Translations under genes and position numbers: made by a program
Notes under the pieces: generated by a model
Database searches by the model: none
Told to the model about the DNA's origin: nothing
What the model saw: only the letters and a program-made list of their open reading frames with translations
Assembly: GCF_900119795.1 (NCBI RefSeq)
Contig: NZ_LT634361.1
Location: 3,333,001 to 3,397,000, forward strand
Direction: 5' to 3'
Length of the DNA stretch: 64,000 bases
From: Tenacibaculum maritimum NCIMB 2154
GTDB lineage: Bacteria; Bacteroidota; Bacteroidia; Flavobacteriales; Flavobacteriaceae
Shown here: positions 16,278 through 26,879 of the stretch, piece after piece
Numbering within the stretch: the stretch's first letter is position 1
How the letters are laid out: each line of letters begins with the position of its first letter

Positions 16278-17621
16278 TTAAATAATATTTCCCATTATTT
16301 TTTTATGTAATCTAATAGCATAGCCATCGGATAATCCAGCGATATAGCTACATATTTGCATAATTCTATCATATAAATTTTCTTTTTCTAATTGGTATTC
16401 TTCAGGTAAAATTTTCAATACTAATTCATCATAATTAGAGGCTATATTATCAAATTTATGATTCAAAGCTGTTACAAAAACATCTAACAAATCTGCTATA
16501 ATCTTATACCCCGCAACCTCTTTTTCTACAACTTCCTTACTTTGATAAATTTTAGCGACACTTGTTTTTATAATATCATTAATTTGAGCTTCATACTTAC
16601 ATTTATCTAATAGCGACTTTTCAAAGCTCCCACTTAAGATAGCTTTTTCATTAGCTAAGAAAATAGCTACGGCCTCATTAATTAAAACCCCAATAGCCAA
16701 TGCTCTTAAATAGCTGACCCTATTTTTTTTATGTTTTAGCGAGTTATATTTTTTAATATCAATAGTGTCTTTTACCAATTTAACCATAAATTCTAAAGCA
16801 AGTTCCTCTTCTATTAAACCTAAGTTAATTCCATCTTCAAAATCTATAATTGTATAGCAAATATCATCTGCTGCCTCTACTAAATAAGCCAAAGGATGCC
16901 TATAATAAGAAATTGCCCCTTCTGATGCCTTCTTCTTTAATCCCAAATCGTTAGCTAGGTCTATAAACGCATCTTTCTCCGACTGAAAAAATCCATATTT
17001 CTTATCTACAATATGCTTCGTTGGTTTCTTAGGTAAGCTTTCTTTGGGGTATTTTAAGAAAGCTCCTAAAGTTGCATATGACAATCGCAGTCCTCCTGAG
17101 ATTCCTTTCTTACTTTCCGTTAATATTTTGAATCCATTTGCATTTCCTTCAAAATCTATAAGGTCTTGGTATTCTTTTTGAGTCAATTGAGTTTGATATT
17201 GGCGTCCTTTCCCTGTGTTAAAATACTCTCCAATAGCCTTCTCTCCTGAATGCCCAAAAGGAGGATTTCCTATATCATGCATTACTGAAGACGCCGCCAC
17301 AATAGCTCCAAAATCATTAAAAGTATACCCCAGTGATACCAAATTAGGGTGGCGTTCCAATAGCACCTTACCTACTCTTCTTCCTAATGTTCTACCAACT
17401 ACTGAAACTTCTAAACTATGAGTTAATCTTGTATGCACAAAATCTGTTTCGGAGAGTGGAATTACCTGTGTTTTATCTTGTAAGCTACGAAAAGCAGATG
17501 AAAAAATAATCCTATCAAAATCTACCTCGAAACCTAAGCGAGTTTCATCTTGTTTTGCGCGTTCACGTTTTTGCGTGTCTCCAAATCGCTTTAAAGAAAG
17601 AAGTTGTTCCCAATTCATCAT
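16278..17621 (-). CDS. dgt: Deoxyguanosinetriphosphate triphosphohydrolase (dGTPase)
   Basis: HD-domain enzyme that hydrolyses dGTP (or other dNTPs) to nucleoside and tripolyphosphate, limiting dNTP pools. HD ligands are visible in FVHTRLTHSLEVSVVGRTLG and MHDIGNPPFGHSGEKAI, and the later YLVEAADDICYTIIDFEDG supplies the distal aspartate. Length 447 is normal. ATG 17621 or the adjacent ATG 17618 may be used. It follows nrdA by 85 bp on the same strand, so synthesis and turnover of dNTPs are encoded together. Confidence 0.94.
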   Translation of the reverse strand: MMNWEQLLSLKRFGDTQKRERAKQDETRLGFEVDFDRIIFSSAFRSLQDKTQVIPLSETDFVHTRLTHSLEVSVVGRTLGRRVGKVLLERHPNLVSLGYTFNDFGAIVAASSVMHDIGNPPFGHSGEKAIGEYFNTGKGRQYQTQLTQKEYQDLIDFEGNANGFKILTESKKGISGGLRLSYATLGAFLKYPKESLPKKPTKHIVDKKYGFFQSEKDAFIDLANDLGLKKKASEGAISYYRHPLAYLVEAADDICYTIIDFEDGINLGLIEEELALEFMVKLVKDTIDIKKYNSLKHKKNRVSYLRALAIGVLINEAVAIFLANEKAILSGSFEKSLLDKCKYEAQINDIIKTSVAKIYQSKEVVEKEVAGYKIIADLLDVFVTALNHKFDNIASNYDELVLKILPEEYQLEKENLYDRIMQICSYIAGLSDGYAIRLHKKIMGNII

Positions 17622-17706
17622 TGTTAAAAATTTTGCCGAATTTACAAAAAAAGAGAAGCATTACTACCTCTCTCCTTATCCGTTTTAATTTAATTCTTAT
17701 AAACAA

Positions 17707-20091
17707 TTATGATCCACACATTAAACAATCATCTGCTTCTCCATTTTTAGAAGCATCTATCATTGCTTTAAATTCATCTGAACTAATTGACTTATCTTCT
17801 TTTTTCTTTTCTTTCGAAAGTGTGAATTGAATTGCATTTACAGCCGATTTTGTTCGTAAATAGTACATTCCTGTTTTTAACCCTGATTTCCAAGCATAAA
17901 AATGCATTGACGTTAGTTTTGCAAAATCAGGATCTTTCATAAATAAGTTTAATGACTGAGACTGATCAATAAAATATCCTCTATGGCGCGCCATATCAAT
18001 GATATCTTTCATACTCATTTCCCAAACTGTTTTATATAGATCCTTTAAATCTTGTGGAATTGCCTCAATATGCTGAATAGAACCATTAGCCCTCATAATT
18101 TCTTCTTTCATACTATTATCCCATAAACCTAATTCTACTAAGTCTTCCAACAAATGCTTATTTACAACAATAAACTCTCCCGACAATACTCTACGAGTAT
18201 AAATATTAGATGTATATGGCTCAAAAGCTTCATTATTCCCTAGAATTTGAGAGGTTGATGCTGTTGGCATTGGAGCTACTAATAACGAATTTCTTACACC
18301 ATGTTTTATTACGTTTTTACGCAGTTTTTTCCAGTCCCAATTACCACTTAAATCATCTTCATTAATTCCCCACATATTAAATTGAAACTCTCCTTCAGAC
18401 ATTGGAGATCCTTTAAATGTTGAGTAAGCTCCTTTTGCTTTCGCAATTTCCATAGACGAAGTTACTGCCGCAAAATATATTGTTTCAAATATTTCTTGAT
18501 TTAATTTTTTAGCTTCTTCTGAGGTAAAAGGTAAACGCAGTGTGATAAAAGCATCTGCTAGCCCTTGCACCCCTAGACCTACTGGCCTATGACGAAAGTT
18601 AGAGTTTTCAGCTTCTTTTACAGGATAGTAATTCATATCAATTACTGTGTCTAAATTACGAGTTACCTTTTTGGTTACGTCAAATAACTTTTTATGATTA
18701 AAATACTTTTCTCCATTTTCTCTCTCTGAAATAAACATAGGTAAAGCAATAGACGCTAAATTACAAACGGCTACCTCGTCATTTGATGTATATTCCATAA
18801 TTTCTGTACATAGATTTGAAGAACGAATTGTTCCCAAATTTTTGTGATTCGTTTTACGGTTTACAGCATCCTTATATAGCATATATGGTGTTCCTGTTTC
18901 TATTTGAGATTCCAATATTTTCTCCCATAAATCACGTGCTTTTATTGTTTTCCTTCCTTTCCCAGCTTCTTCATAACCAACATATAATCGTTCAAAATCA
19001 TCTCCATAGGTATCGTATAAATGTGGGCATTCATTTGGGCACATCAGTGTCCATTGACCATCCTCTTGTACTCGCTTCATAAATAAATCAGAAATCCACA
19101 TCGCGTAAAATAGATCACGTGCTCTCATTTCTTCTTTACCATGATTTTTCTTTAAATCTAAAAAATCATAAATATCTGCATGCCATGGCTCAATATACAT
19201 CGCAAAAGATCCTTTTCGTTTTCCTCCTCCTTGATCTACATAACGTGCCGTATCATTAAACACCTTTAGCATTGGTACAATTCCGTTAGAAGTTCCATTT
19301 GTTCCTCTAATATAAGAACCTGTTGCACGAATATTATGAATAGACAAACCTATTCCTCCCGCAGACTGTGAAATTTTTGCTGTTTGTTTTAATGTGTCAT
19401 AAATTCCATCAATACTATCATCTTGCATTTGTAATAAAAAGCACGATGACATTTGTGGTTTTGGCGTTCCTGAATTAAATAACGTTGGCGTAGCGTGAGT
19501 AAAATACTTTTTACTCATTAATTCGTATGTAGCAATAGCTTCGTCAATATCATGTTTGTGAATACCTATAGAAACACGCATTAGCATATGTTGTGGACGC
19601 TCAACAATATTTCCATTTAATTTTAATAGGTATGAACGCTCTAACGTTTTAAAACCAAAAAAATCATAATTAAAATCTCTACTATAAATAATCGTTGAAT
19701 CTAACTTCTCCGAATTATCCATTATTATTTTATACACATCATCAGCTAATAGAGGAGCTTTTTTTCCTGTACGAGGATTCACATACTCATACAAATCAAT
19801 CATTGTTTCAGAAAATGATTTCTTCGTATTTTTATGTAAATTAGAAACTGCTATACGAGCTGCCAATTTAGCATAATCAGGATGTGCAGTAGTCATGGTA
19901 GCGGCTATTTCTGCTGCCAAGCTATCTAACTCAGAAGTACTCACCCCGTCATACAACCCCTCTATTACGCGCATTGCTACCTTTACAGGATCTACAATTG
20001 TGTTCAATCCATAGCACATTTTCCTAACTCTTGCAGTGATTTTATCGAACATCACAGGCTCTTTCTTGCCATCTCTTTTTACTACATACAT
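17707..20091 (-). CDS. nrdA: Ribonucleoside-diphosphate reductase class I, alpha subunit
   Basis: Catalytic subunit that reduces ribonucleotides to deoxyribonucleotides. An ATP-cone allosteric domain occupies residues 1-90 ([20 protein letters not shown] and following), so activity should be sensitive to ATP/dATP. The catalytic barrel has [16 protein letters not shown] specificity-site sequence ([20 protein letters not shown]), [20 protein letters not shown] and [19 protein letters not shown]. The C-terminal CLMCGS gives the cysteine pair that is re-reduced by thioredoxin or glutaredoxin. ATG at 20091 is preferred over an in-frame TTG at 20097. It is downstream of nrdB with a 160-bp gap that carries inverted repeats. 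Confidence 0.97.
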   Translation of the reverse strand: MYVVKRDGKKEPVMFDKITARVRKMCYGLNTIVDPVKVAMRVIEGLYDGVSTSELDSLAAEIAATMTTAHPDYAKLAARIAVSNLHKNTKKSFSETMIDLYEYVNPRTGKKAPLLADDVYKIIMDNSEKLDSTIIYSRDFNYDFFGFKTLERSYLLKLNGNIVERPQHMLMRVSIGIHKHDIDEAIATYELMSKKYFTHATPTLFNSGTPKPQMSSCFLLQMQDDSIDGIYDTLKQTAKISQSAGGIGLSIHNIRATGSYIRGTNGTSNGIVPMLKVFNDTARYVDQGGGKRKGSFAMYIEPWHADIYDFLDLKKNHGKEEMRARDLFYAMWISDLFMKRVQEDGQWTLMCPNECPHLYDTYGDDFERLYVGYEEAGKGRKTIKARDLWEKILESQIETGTPYMLYKDAVNRKTNHKNLGTIRSSNLCTEIMEYTSNDEVAVCNLASIALPMFISERENGEKYFNHKKLFDVTKKVTRNLDTVIDMNYYPVKEAENSNFRHRPVGLGVQGLADAFITLRLPFTSEEAKKLNQEIFETIYFAAVTSSMEIAKAKGAYSTFKGSPMSEGEFQFNMWGINEDDLSGNWDWKKLRKNVIKHGVRNSLLVAPMPTASTSQILGNNEAFEPYTSNIYTRRVLSGEFIVVNKHLLEDLVELGLWDNSMKEEIMRANGSIQHIEAIPQDLKDLYKTVWEMSMKDIIDMARHRGYFIDQSQSLNLFMKDPDFAKLTSMHFYAWKSGLKTGMYYLRTKSAVNAIQFTLSKEKKKEDKSISSDEFKAMIDASKNGEADDCLMCGS

Positions 20092-20097
20092 ATTCAA

Positions 20098-20257
20098 TTA
20101 CTTTTAAATTGGGTTATTAATTCACCAAAGCATCCACTATTTGGTGTTTTTATTTTTTTTGCGTTTCGCGTAGGAAACTATTTGATTAAAATGTATTAGT
20201 ACACCTTAACCATTATTACTGTAAACAGGGGATAACAGTAGAAAAGTTCGCTTTTAT
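20098..20257. other. nrdB-nrdA intergenic region with two inverted repeats
   Basis: Contains CACCAAA (20123-20129) paired with TTTGGTG (20140-20146), followed on the plus strand by a long T-run, and TACTGT (20217-20222) paired with ACAGTA (20235-20240). On the minus-strand transcript neither has a T-tail, so they look like mRNA structure or operators rather than an nrdB terminator. No gene is seen. Confidence 0.35.
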
Positions 20258-21229
20258 TTAAAAATCAGCATCGAAACTAATACTTCCAGTTCCTCCTGAT
20301 TTAACGCCTGCCTTTTGATATTCTGACACTCGTTTTTCAAAGAAATTTGTTTTTCCTTCTAATGAAATCATTTCCATGAAATCAAATGGATTTGTTGCAT
20401 TATACTCTTTTTCACATCCAAATTCCAATAGCAGCCTATCAGTTACAAACTCTAAGTACTGCGTCATTAGCTTAGCGTTCATACCTATCAAACTAACAGG
20501 GAGTGACTCTGTTATAAATTCTCTTTCAATAGCCAAAGCATTTACAATAATTTCTCTTATACGCTCTTTAGAAACTTTATTTACAATATGATTATTGTGC
20601 AAGTGTACTGCAAAATCACAGTGCATTCCTTCGTCACGAGAAATTAATTCATTTGAGAAAGTTAACCCTGGTAGTAACCCTCTTTTTTTCAACCAAAAAA
20701 TAGAACAGAAAGCTCCTGAAAAGAAAATTCCTTCAACTGCTGCAAAGGCTATCAACCTTTCTGCAAAGGAATCAGATTCTATCCATTTTAAAGCCCAATC
20801 TGCTTTTTTCTTAATGGCAGGAAAAACTTCTATAGCTCTGAATAATCTATCCTTTTCTTCCTCATTTTTCACATAAGTATCTATCAATAAAGAGTAAGTT
20901 TCTGAATGAATATTTTCCATCATAATCTGAAATCCATAGAAAAATTTCGCTTCAGAATATTGAACTTCATTCACAAAATTTTCTGCTAAATTTTCATTTA
21001 CAATTCCATCAGAAGCTGCAAAGAATGCTAAAATATGCTTAATAAAGTAACGCTCATCATCTGATAATTTCGAATTCCAGTCAGTTAAATCTTGATGCAA
21101 ATCAATTTCTTCTGCAGTCCAAAAACAGGCTTGTTGTTTCTTATACCACTCCCATAAGTCATTATGCTGGATTGGAAAAATAACAAATCTATCTTTATTT
21201 TCTCGTAAAATAGGTTCTATAACTGACAT
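20258..21229 (-). CDS. nrdB: Ribonucleoside-diphosphate reductase class I, beta subunit
   Basis: Radical-generating small subunit with a di-metal-tyrosyl site. Metal-ligand helices are visible: [53 protein letters not shown] (E-x-x-H), [20 protein letters not shown] and [14 protein letters not shown] (E-x-x-H). Length 323 is typical of class Ia. ATG at 21229 is used; the preceding in-frame TTG is unlikely. It is the first gene of the nrdB-nrdA-dgt series. The 300-bp upstream region contains a consensus DnaA box. Confidence 0.97.
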   Translation of the reverse strand: MSVIEPILRENKDRFVIFPIQHNDLWEWYKKQQACFWTAEEIDLHQDLTDWNSKLSDDERYFIKHILAFFAASDGIVNENLAENFVNEVQYSEAKFFYGFQIMMENIHSETYSLLIDTYVKNEEEKDRLFRAIEVFPAIKKKADWALKWIESDSFAERLIAFAAVEGIFFSGAFCSIFWLKKRGLLPGLTFSNELISRDEGMHCDFAVHLHNNHIVNKVSKERIREIIVNALAIEREFITESLPVSLIGMNAKLMTQYLEFVTDRLLLEFGCEKEYNATNPFDFMEMISLEGKTNFFEKRVSEYQKAGVKSGGTGSISFDADF

Positions 21230-21534
21230 CAATTTTATATTATTTTAGTTGCTTTTTATACCCGAAAAAACGGATTAACAAAGGTTCAAAAAAATGCTTC
21301 AAAACCAAAGTGATACTTATCCACAAAACTTCGAAGTTTTTAACAATCTTGCTTTTTTAACGAAAAAAAACATAAAAAAACAAAACGAATAATCGTTTGA
21401 AAACCAACACATTAAAATACATTAAAAACGCTCCCTAGTGATATTTACTGACTTTATCAAAAACCTCTTTGCACAAAAAAAAGCAACACAAATTGTGCTA
21501 CTTTTTTAACTTCCTAAAGTCATAAATTTACCTT
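21230..21534. promoter_or_regulatory. nrdB upstream region with a consensus DnaA box
   Basis: A 300-bp gap on the leader side of nrdB. TTATCCACA at 21317-21325 is a perfect DnaA box, about 90 bp from the nrdB ATG. A short inverted repeat AAACGA-ATAA-TCGTTT lies near 21382-21397. I could not find a convincing -7 box for nrdB. The far end contains the thioredoxin terminator. No open frame of note. Confidence 0.45.
21477..21507 (-). terminator. Terminator of the thioredoxin gene
   Basis: On the minus strand a 14-bp stem with two G-U wobbles (AAAAAAGTAGCACA / TGTGTTGCTTTTTT) and a 3-nt loop ends in a T-run, 28 bp after the stop codon. Confidence 0.75.
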
Positions 21535-21894
21535 CTATTTTTCCACCTTTAAAACATCTCTTATAATTTGCTCTAACTGTTTTTTAGGCAATGCTCCATT
21601 AGCCATTTGTGGATCTTCTCCAATAGGGCAAAATAACATAGAAGGGATACTTCTAATACCAAAAACAGCAGCTAATTCTTGCTCTACTTCAGTATTTATT
21701 TTATAAATATTAAGCTTCCCTTCATACTCTTTACCTAGTTCGTCCAATACAGGTGCTAATGCTTTACAAGGACCACACCAATCAGCATAAAAATCTATAA
21801 GTGCTGGTATTTTACCTTTATACACAAACTCTTTACTTTCTTCATAATTGAAGATTTTTTCTATAAAACCTTCTTTTGTTAAATTTTCTGTCAT
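21535..21894 (-). CDS. trxA: Thioredoxin
   Basis: 119-residue cytosolic thioredoxin with the active site DFYADWCGPCKALAPVLDEL, the cis-proline loop RSIPSML and no signal peptide. The N-terminal extension (about 20 residues) is slightly longer than in E. coli TrxA. It lies upstream of nrdB on the same strand and may supply electrons to the reductase, but its own terminator separates it from nrdB. Several thioredoxins are usual in this phylum, so the symbol is by similarity. Confidence 0.9.
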   Translation of the reverse strand: MTENLTKEGFIEKIFNYEESKEFVYKGKIPALIDFYADWCGPCKALAPVLDELGKEYEGKLNIYKINTEVEQELAAVFGIRSIPSMLFCPIGEDPQMANGALPKKQLEQIIRDVLKVEK

Positions 21895-22001
21895 CTTTGT
21901 TTTTTATATAAAAATAGACGTTTTAAAGTATTAAAAATTACAAAAACATTCTTTTTTGTTAAAATCCTCTTAAATTTTTACTCATAAAGCTCTTTTTCGT
22001 A

Positions 22002-22009
22002 TAAATTTG
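22002..22009 (+). promoter_or_regulatory. -7 box of the S9 peptidase gene
   Basis: TAAATTTG matches TAnnTTTG, 29 bp before the ATG at 22038; no clear -33 TTG. Confidence 0.5.
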
Positions 22010-22037
22010 AAAGCATTATCAAACTCAACCTCAAGAA

Positions 22038-24179
22038 ATGAAAAAATTAATTATTCCTATTCTTTGCGTAACTACACTACTCATATCATGCAAAGAAGAA
22101 GAGAAAAAAAGAGCATCTATTGTGACTTATCCAAACACTACTAAACTTCCTGTTACAGACAATTATTTCAACACCTCTATAACAGATAACTATCGATGGC
22201 TAGAAGATGACACCAGCAAAGAAACCAAAAAATGGGTCCAAGAGGAAAATGAAGTGACATTTAATTTCTTAAACAAAATAACATATAGACAACAGCTAAA
22301 AAAGCGTTTGACTGAACTATGGAACTACGAAAAAATAGGCACTCCATTCCAAGAAGGAAACTTTACTTATTTTTATAAAAATAACGGACTACAAAATCAA
22401 CACATATTGTATAGAAAGGATCAAGAAGGAAAAGAGGAAGTTTTCTTAGACCCGAACTCTTTTTCCGAAGACGGAACAACCTCTCTAGGTAGTGTTAGCT
22501 TCTCTAAATCTGGAAACATTGTTGCCTACTCAATTTCTGAAGGAGGTAGTGATTGGAGGAAAATTATTGTTATGAATACCGTCGATAAAAAAATTATTGG
22601 AGATACCTTAATCGATGTAAAATTTTCTGAAATTGCTTGGAAAGGAGATGAAGGCTTTTACTACTCTAGTTACGATAAACCTGTGGGAAGTGAATTATCT
22701 GCAAAAACAGATCAACACAAACTATATTACCACAAATTAAACACCCCTCAAAAATCCGATTTAGTTATTTTTGGAGCTATTCCTTCAGAAAAGAACCGTT
22801 ATGTTAGTGGTCAATTAACCGAAGACGACAAGTATTTAATCATCTCCGCTTCCACTTCCACTTCTGGAAACAAATTATTTTTAAAAGATCTTACAAACCC
22901 TAAAAGCAAGTTAATTACAATTATAGATAACTATGATAGCGATACTTATGTTATAGATAGTAGAGATGATAAACTATACATGGTAACCAATCTCAACGCT
23001 CCTAATAAAAAAATAATCATTGCTGACGCAAAAAAACCTGAATCGACAAATTGGAAAGACTTTATACCTGAAACTAAAAACGTACTAAACCCTTCCACTG
23101 GAGCTGGATTTTTCTTTGCTGAATATATGGTTGATGCTATTTCTAAAGTAGTACAGTATGATTTCAATGGAAAATTAATCCGAGAAGTAAAGTTGCCAGG
23201 AAAAGGATCTGTTGGTGGTTTTAGCGGAAAAACAAAAGCTAAAGAAATTTATTTTTCTTTCACAAACTACAACACCCCTAGCTCCTCTTATAAGTTCAAC
23301 CCTCAAGATGGAACTTATGAGCTCTACTGGAAACCAGCTATTTCTTTTAAATCCGAAAACTACGAAACAAAACAAGTTTTTTACACTTCTAAAGACGGCA
23401 CAAAAGTACCTATGATTATCACCCATAAAAAAGGAATTCCATTAAATGGAAAAAACCCAACTATATTATACGGGTATGGAGGGTTTAATATTAGCTTAAC
23501 ACCTAACTTCAGTGTGGCAAATGCTGTATGGATGGAACAAGGGGGAATATATGCCGTTGCTAATTTACGCGGAGGTGGCGAGTATGGTAAAAAATGGCAC
23601 GATGCAGGAACTCAATTAAAAAAACAAAACGTTTTTGATGATTTTATTGCTGCTGCTGAATTCTTAATTCAAGAAAACTACACTTCATCAAATTACTTGG
23701 CTATTCGCGGAGGTTCTAATGGAGGGTTACTAGTAGGAGCAACCATGACACAACGACCTGACTTAATGAAAGTGGCTCTTCCTGCCGTGGGGGTTTTAGA
23801 TATGCTACGTTACCACACATTTACCGCCGGAGCAGGATGGGCATATGATTATGGTACTGCTGAGCAGAGTGAAGAAATGTTCAAGTACCTGAAAGGGTAC
23901 TCACCTGTGCACAATGTCAAATCAGGCGTTGAATATCCTGCTACAATGATTACAACAGGAGACCATGACGATAGGGTTGTTCCTGCTCATAGTTTTAAGT
24001 TCGCTGCTGAACTTCAGGATAAGCAAACAGGAAAAAATCCTATTTTGATTCGAATAGAAACCAATGCTGGTCATGGCGCAGGAACTCCTATCAGCAAAAC
24101 AATTGATCAATACGCTGATATATTCGGTTTTACATTGTTTAATATGGATTTTAATGAGCTCCCTAAATTAAGTAATTAA
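22038..24179 (+). CDS. Prolyl oligopeptidase family (S9A) lipoprotein
   Basis: 713-residue peptidase that cleaves after proline in peptides. A lipoprotein signal peptide ends in LLISC, and the following KEEEKK resembles the Bacteroidota lipoprotein export signal, which suggests surface exposure (inference). The beta-propeller spans about residues 80-420. The catalytic domain carries Ser about 559 (IRGGSNGGLLVG), Asp about 642 (TTGDHDDRVVPAHS) and His about 678 (NAGHGAG). The N-terminal ITDNYRWLEDDTS is typical of S9A. It is upstream of a second lipoprotein peptidase on the same strand. Confidence 0.95.
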   Translation: MKKLIIPILCVTTLLISCKEEEKKRASIVTYPNTTKLPVTDNYFNTSITDNYRWLEDDTSKETKKWVQEENEVTFNFLNKITYRQQLKKRLTELWNYEKIGTPFQEGNFTYFYKNNGLQNQHILYRKDQEGKEEVFLDPNSFSEDGTTSLGSVSFSKSGNIVAYSISEGGSDWRKIIVMNTVDKKIIGDTLIDVKFSEIAWKGDEGFYYSSYDKPVGSELSAKTDQHKLYYHKLNTPQKSDLVIFGAIPSEKNRYVSGQLTEDDKYLIISASTSTSGNKLFLKDLTNPKSKLITIIDNYDSDTYVIDSRDDKLYMVTNLNAPNKKIIIADAKKPESTNWKDFIPETKNVLNPSTGAGFFFAEYMVDAISKVVQYDFNGKLIREVKLPGKGSVGGFSGKTKAKEIYFSFTNYNTPSSSYKFNPQDGTYELYWKPAISFKSENYETKQVFYTSKDGTKVPMIITHKKGIPLNGKNPTILYGYGGFNISLTPNFSVANAVWMEQGGIYAVANLRGGGEYGKKWHDAGTQLKKQNVFDDFIAAAEFLIQENYTSSNYLAIRGGSNGGLLVGATMTQRPDLMKVALPAVGVLDMLRYHTFTAGAGWAYDYGTAEQSEEMFKYLKGYSPVHNVKSGVEYPATMITTGDHDDRVVPAHSFKFAAELQDKQTGKNPILIRIETNAGHGAGTPISKTIDQYADIFGFTLFNMDFNELPKLSN

Positions 24180-24252
24180 TAAAAAATGTAACAAATCATT
24201 TTTCTTTTATACTAATTGATTAATACAAAATCAACCTAATAAATTAATACCA

Positions 24253-26334
24253 ATGAAAACCATAAAAAGAGCATTTTATGTGTCGGCAATTGCTTCCTTA
24301 GGAATTATTGCTTGTAAAACAGAAAAACCAAAGGAAAAAGAAAAGGTTGCGGGAATTGTACTGGAGAACATGGATACCTCTGTAAAACCAACCGACGATT
24401 TTTTCCGATTTGTCAACGGAACATGGTTGGACAACACAAAAATCCCTGACGATCAAACCTCTTGGGGAGGCTTTAATCAGCTTCGCAAAAAAACAGATGC
24501 TGATGTTTTAGCAATCCTAAATAAAGCTATTCAAGAAGGAAATTTCCCTAAAGTAAAGGATACTAATGGGAATGAAATGGCTTCTGATCAAGAAAAAGCA
24601 GTAAACTACTACAAAACTATCATGGATACTGTAGCTAGAAACAAACAAGGAAAGACTCCTTTAACTCCTTTCTTAGCTAAAATTGATAAAATAAAAACAA
24701 AAGAGGATATTCAAACCTACATCACTGATATGACCCCTTATGGCGGAGGTGGTTTCTATAGTTTCAGTGTTTTTAATGACCTAAAAAATAGCAGTATGAA
24801 TACTGGCTATTTAAATGGCAGCAGCCTTGGTTTGTCTAGAGATTACTATGTTGATGATAAGGTAAAAGATAAATTAGAAAAATACCAAGAATTTGTTGAA
24901 AAAATACTGAAAGAATTCGGAGATAACGAGGCTGATGCTAAAAAGAATGCTGCTACAATCATTACTTTCGAAAAAAGTTTAGCAACACCAATGATGTCTA
25001 AAGAAGAGCGAAGAGACACTCGTAAGATATACAATCCTATGACTGTAGCTGAATTGCAAAAACTAGCTCCTGCTATTGATTGGAATGCTTATTTAAAAGG
25101 TATTGGCATTGCTAATATTGATACGATTATTGTTACTGACCCTGGCTACTTCAAAGCAATGAGCGAAATTTTCAAGAATCGCTCTGTAGAAGACATCAAG
25201 TTATTGCTACGTTGGAGCGCCATCAACAATTCCCTATCAATATTATCTACTGATTTAGAAAAAGCAAATTGGGAATTTTACAGTAAAGAAATGCGTGGTG
25301 CTAAGCAACAGCGTCCTAGAGACGAACGCGCTTTAAACAATTTAAACGGTGCTATTGGTGAAGCTTTAGGCAAACTATATGTAGCCGCTAAATTTCCACC
25401 TGAAGCAAAGAAAAAAGCCAAAGAAATGATTGACAATGTAATGCTTGGTTTTGAAAACCGCATTGCACAATTACCATGGATGAGTAAAGAAACTAAGCAA
25501 AAGGCTTTAGACAAATTACATAAATTAAGTGTTAAAATAGCATACCCAGATAAATGGAAAGATTATTCTAAACTACAAATAAAAGGGTTAGAAGAAGGCG
25601 GTACTTATTTTAATAATGCAATGAACATCAGAAGATGGAATTACGATAAAAACATGGCTAAATTAGGGAAAGAAGTAGATAGAACTGAATGGGGAATGTC
25701 TCCACAAACAGTAAATGCCTACTTCAACCCTTTAAATAATGAAATTGTATTCCCAGCCGCTATTTTACAACCTCCTTTTTACAACTACAAAGCCGATGAG
25801 GCTGTTAATTATGGTGGTATCGGTGCTGTTATCGGGCATGAAATTTCTCATAGCTTTGATGATTCTGGAGCCCGTTTTGATGGTGATGGAAACCTTAAAA
25901 ACTGGTGGACAGAAGAGGATTCTAAAAAATTTAAGGAAGTAGGCAGCAAACTAGTAAAGCAATACAGTGATATTATTGCTATTGATAGTATGCATTTAAA
26001 TGGCGCTTACACCTTAGGTGAAAATATTGGAGACCTAGGAGGTGTTCAAGCTGCTTATGAAGGGTTACAAATTTTCTTAAGTAAAAATGGGCGTCCAGAA
26101 AAAATAGATGGATACTCTCCTGAGCAACGTTTTTTCCTTTCTTGGGCAACTATATGGAGAACTAAAATGCGTGACGAAGCTTTGAAAAACTTAATTATGA
26201 CCAATACACATGCTCCTGGGCAATATAGAGCTTATATGCCTTTAAAAAATGTAAATGCTTTTTATAAAGCTTTTGGTGTAAAAGAAGGAGATAAGATGTA
26301 TCTAAAACCAGAAGAAAGAGTTAAAATCTGGTAA
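24253..26334 (+). CDS. M13 family zinc endopeptidase (neprilysin/PepO-like) lipoprotein
   Basis: 693-residue metallopeptidase for short peptides. A lipobox is seen in LGIIACKTEK. The zinc site is GAVIGHEISHSFDDSGARFD (HExxH at about 529) with the third ligand in LGENIGDLGGVQAAYEG (about 589), and NAYFNPLNNEIVFPAAILQP is the conserved substrate-binding block. The N-terminal domain begins DTSVKPTDDFFRFVNGTWLD, typical of M13. It follows the S9 peptidase by about 70 bp; together they suggest peptide scavenging at the cell envelope. A strong terminator follows. Confidence 0.95.
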   Translation: MKTIKRAFYVSAIASLGIIACKTEKPKEKEKVAGIVLENMDTSVKPTDDFFRFVNGTWLDNTKIPDDQTSWGGFNQLRKKTDADVLAILNKAIQEGNFPKVKDTNGNEMASDQEKAVNYYKTIMDTVARNKQGKTPLTPFLAKIDKIKTKEDIQTYITDMTPYGGGGFYSFSVFNDLKNSSMNTGYLNGSSLGLSRDYYVDDKVKDKLEKYQEFVEKILKEFGDNEADAKKNAATIITFEKSLATPMMSKEERRDTRKIYNPMTVAELQKLAPAIDWNAYLKGIGIANIDTIIVTDPGYFKAMSEIFKNRSVEDIKLLLRWSAINNSLSILSTDLEKANWEFYSKEMRGAKQQRPRDERALNNLNGAIGEALGKLYVAAKFPPEAKKKAKEMIDNVMLGFENRIAQLPWMSKETKQKALDKLHKLSVKIAYPDKWKDYSKLQIKGLEEGGTYFNNAMNIRRWNYDKNMAKLGKEVDRTEWGMSPQTVNAYFNPLNNEIVFPAAILQPPFYNYKADEAVNYGGIGAVIGHEISHSFDDSGARFDGDGNLKNWWTEEDSKKFKEVGSKLVKQYSDIIAIDSMHLNGAYTLGENIGDLGGVQAAYEGLQIFLSKNGRPEKIDGYSPEQRFFLSWATIWRTKMRDEALKNLIMTNTHAPGQYRAYMPLKNVNAFYKAFGVKEGDKMYLKPEERVKIW

Positions 26335-26355
26335 AAAATTTCAGCTATAAACTTC

Positions 26356-26385
26356 AAAAAACCGAGATAAAAATCTCGGTTTTTT
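26356..26385 (+). terminator. Terminator after the M13 peptidase gene
   Basis: Perfect 13-bp stem (AAAAAACCGAGAT / ATCTCGGTTTTTT) with an AAAA loop and further T residues. Confidence 0.92.
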
Positions 26386-26462
26386 TTGTTTCTAAAAATT
26401 AAAAAAAGATATTGTATATTTCAAAAATTAATAAGTAATTCGTGTTCCTTAATTTTTAAATT

Positions 26463-26876
26463 ATGAAAATAATTGGTAGGGTTGAAAAAATATCATTTTT
26501 AAATTGGGAAATAGAAGAGCTCCCTATCAAAATAGATACAGGAGCATATACCTCATCCATTCATTGTAACCATATTATGGAACAAGATGGTACTTTAGAG
26601 TTTAAGCTACTATGCCCAGGTACAAAAAAATATAATGGTAAATTAATTAGAACAACTTCGTATTCCAAAAAAGTGATACGAAGTTCAAATGGACAAAAAG
26701 AGGAAAGATATATTGTAGATACTACAGTAGTATTCTTTGGAAAAAAATATAAAATGAAGTTTTCATTGGCAGATAGGAGTAAAATGACTACACCTGCCTT
26801 AATGGGGCGAAAATTTTTAACTAAAAAATTTATAGTGGATGTTTCGCAAGAAAATATCACATCTAAAAAAACATAG
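26463..26876 (+). CDS. RimB-like retropepsin-fold protease (RimK-associated)
   Basis: 137-residue protein of the putative ATP-dependent zinc protease family that accompanies RimK. It has the aspartic-protease-like motif IKIDTGAYTSSIHC, and ALMGRKFLTKKFIVDV corresponds to the second conserved block. In Pseudomonas the RimB protein trims glutamate tails that RimK adds to ribosomal protein S6. It starts 3 bp before rimK and is certainly cotranscribed, which supports this role; direct evidence is absent. Confidence 0.82.
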   Translation: MKIIGRVEKISFLNWEIEELPIKIDTGAYTSSIHCNHIMEQDGTLEFKLLCPGTKKYNGKLIRTTSYSKKVIRSSNGQKEERYIVDTTVVFFGKKYKMKFSLADRSKMTTPALMGRKFLTKKFIVDVSQENITSKKT

Positions 26877-26879
26877 AAA

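Noticed and set aside
20123..20146. Inverted repeat in the nrdB-nrdA gap as an nrdB terminator
   Set aside because: The T-run is on the plus strand, opposite to nrdB transcription.
21230..21534. NrdR boxes in the nrdB upstream region
   Set aside because: I could not find a pair of sequences close to the NrdR consensus.
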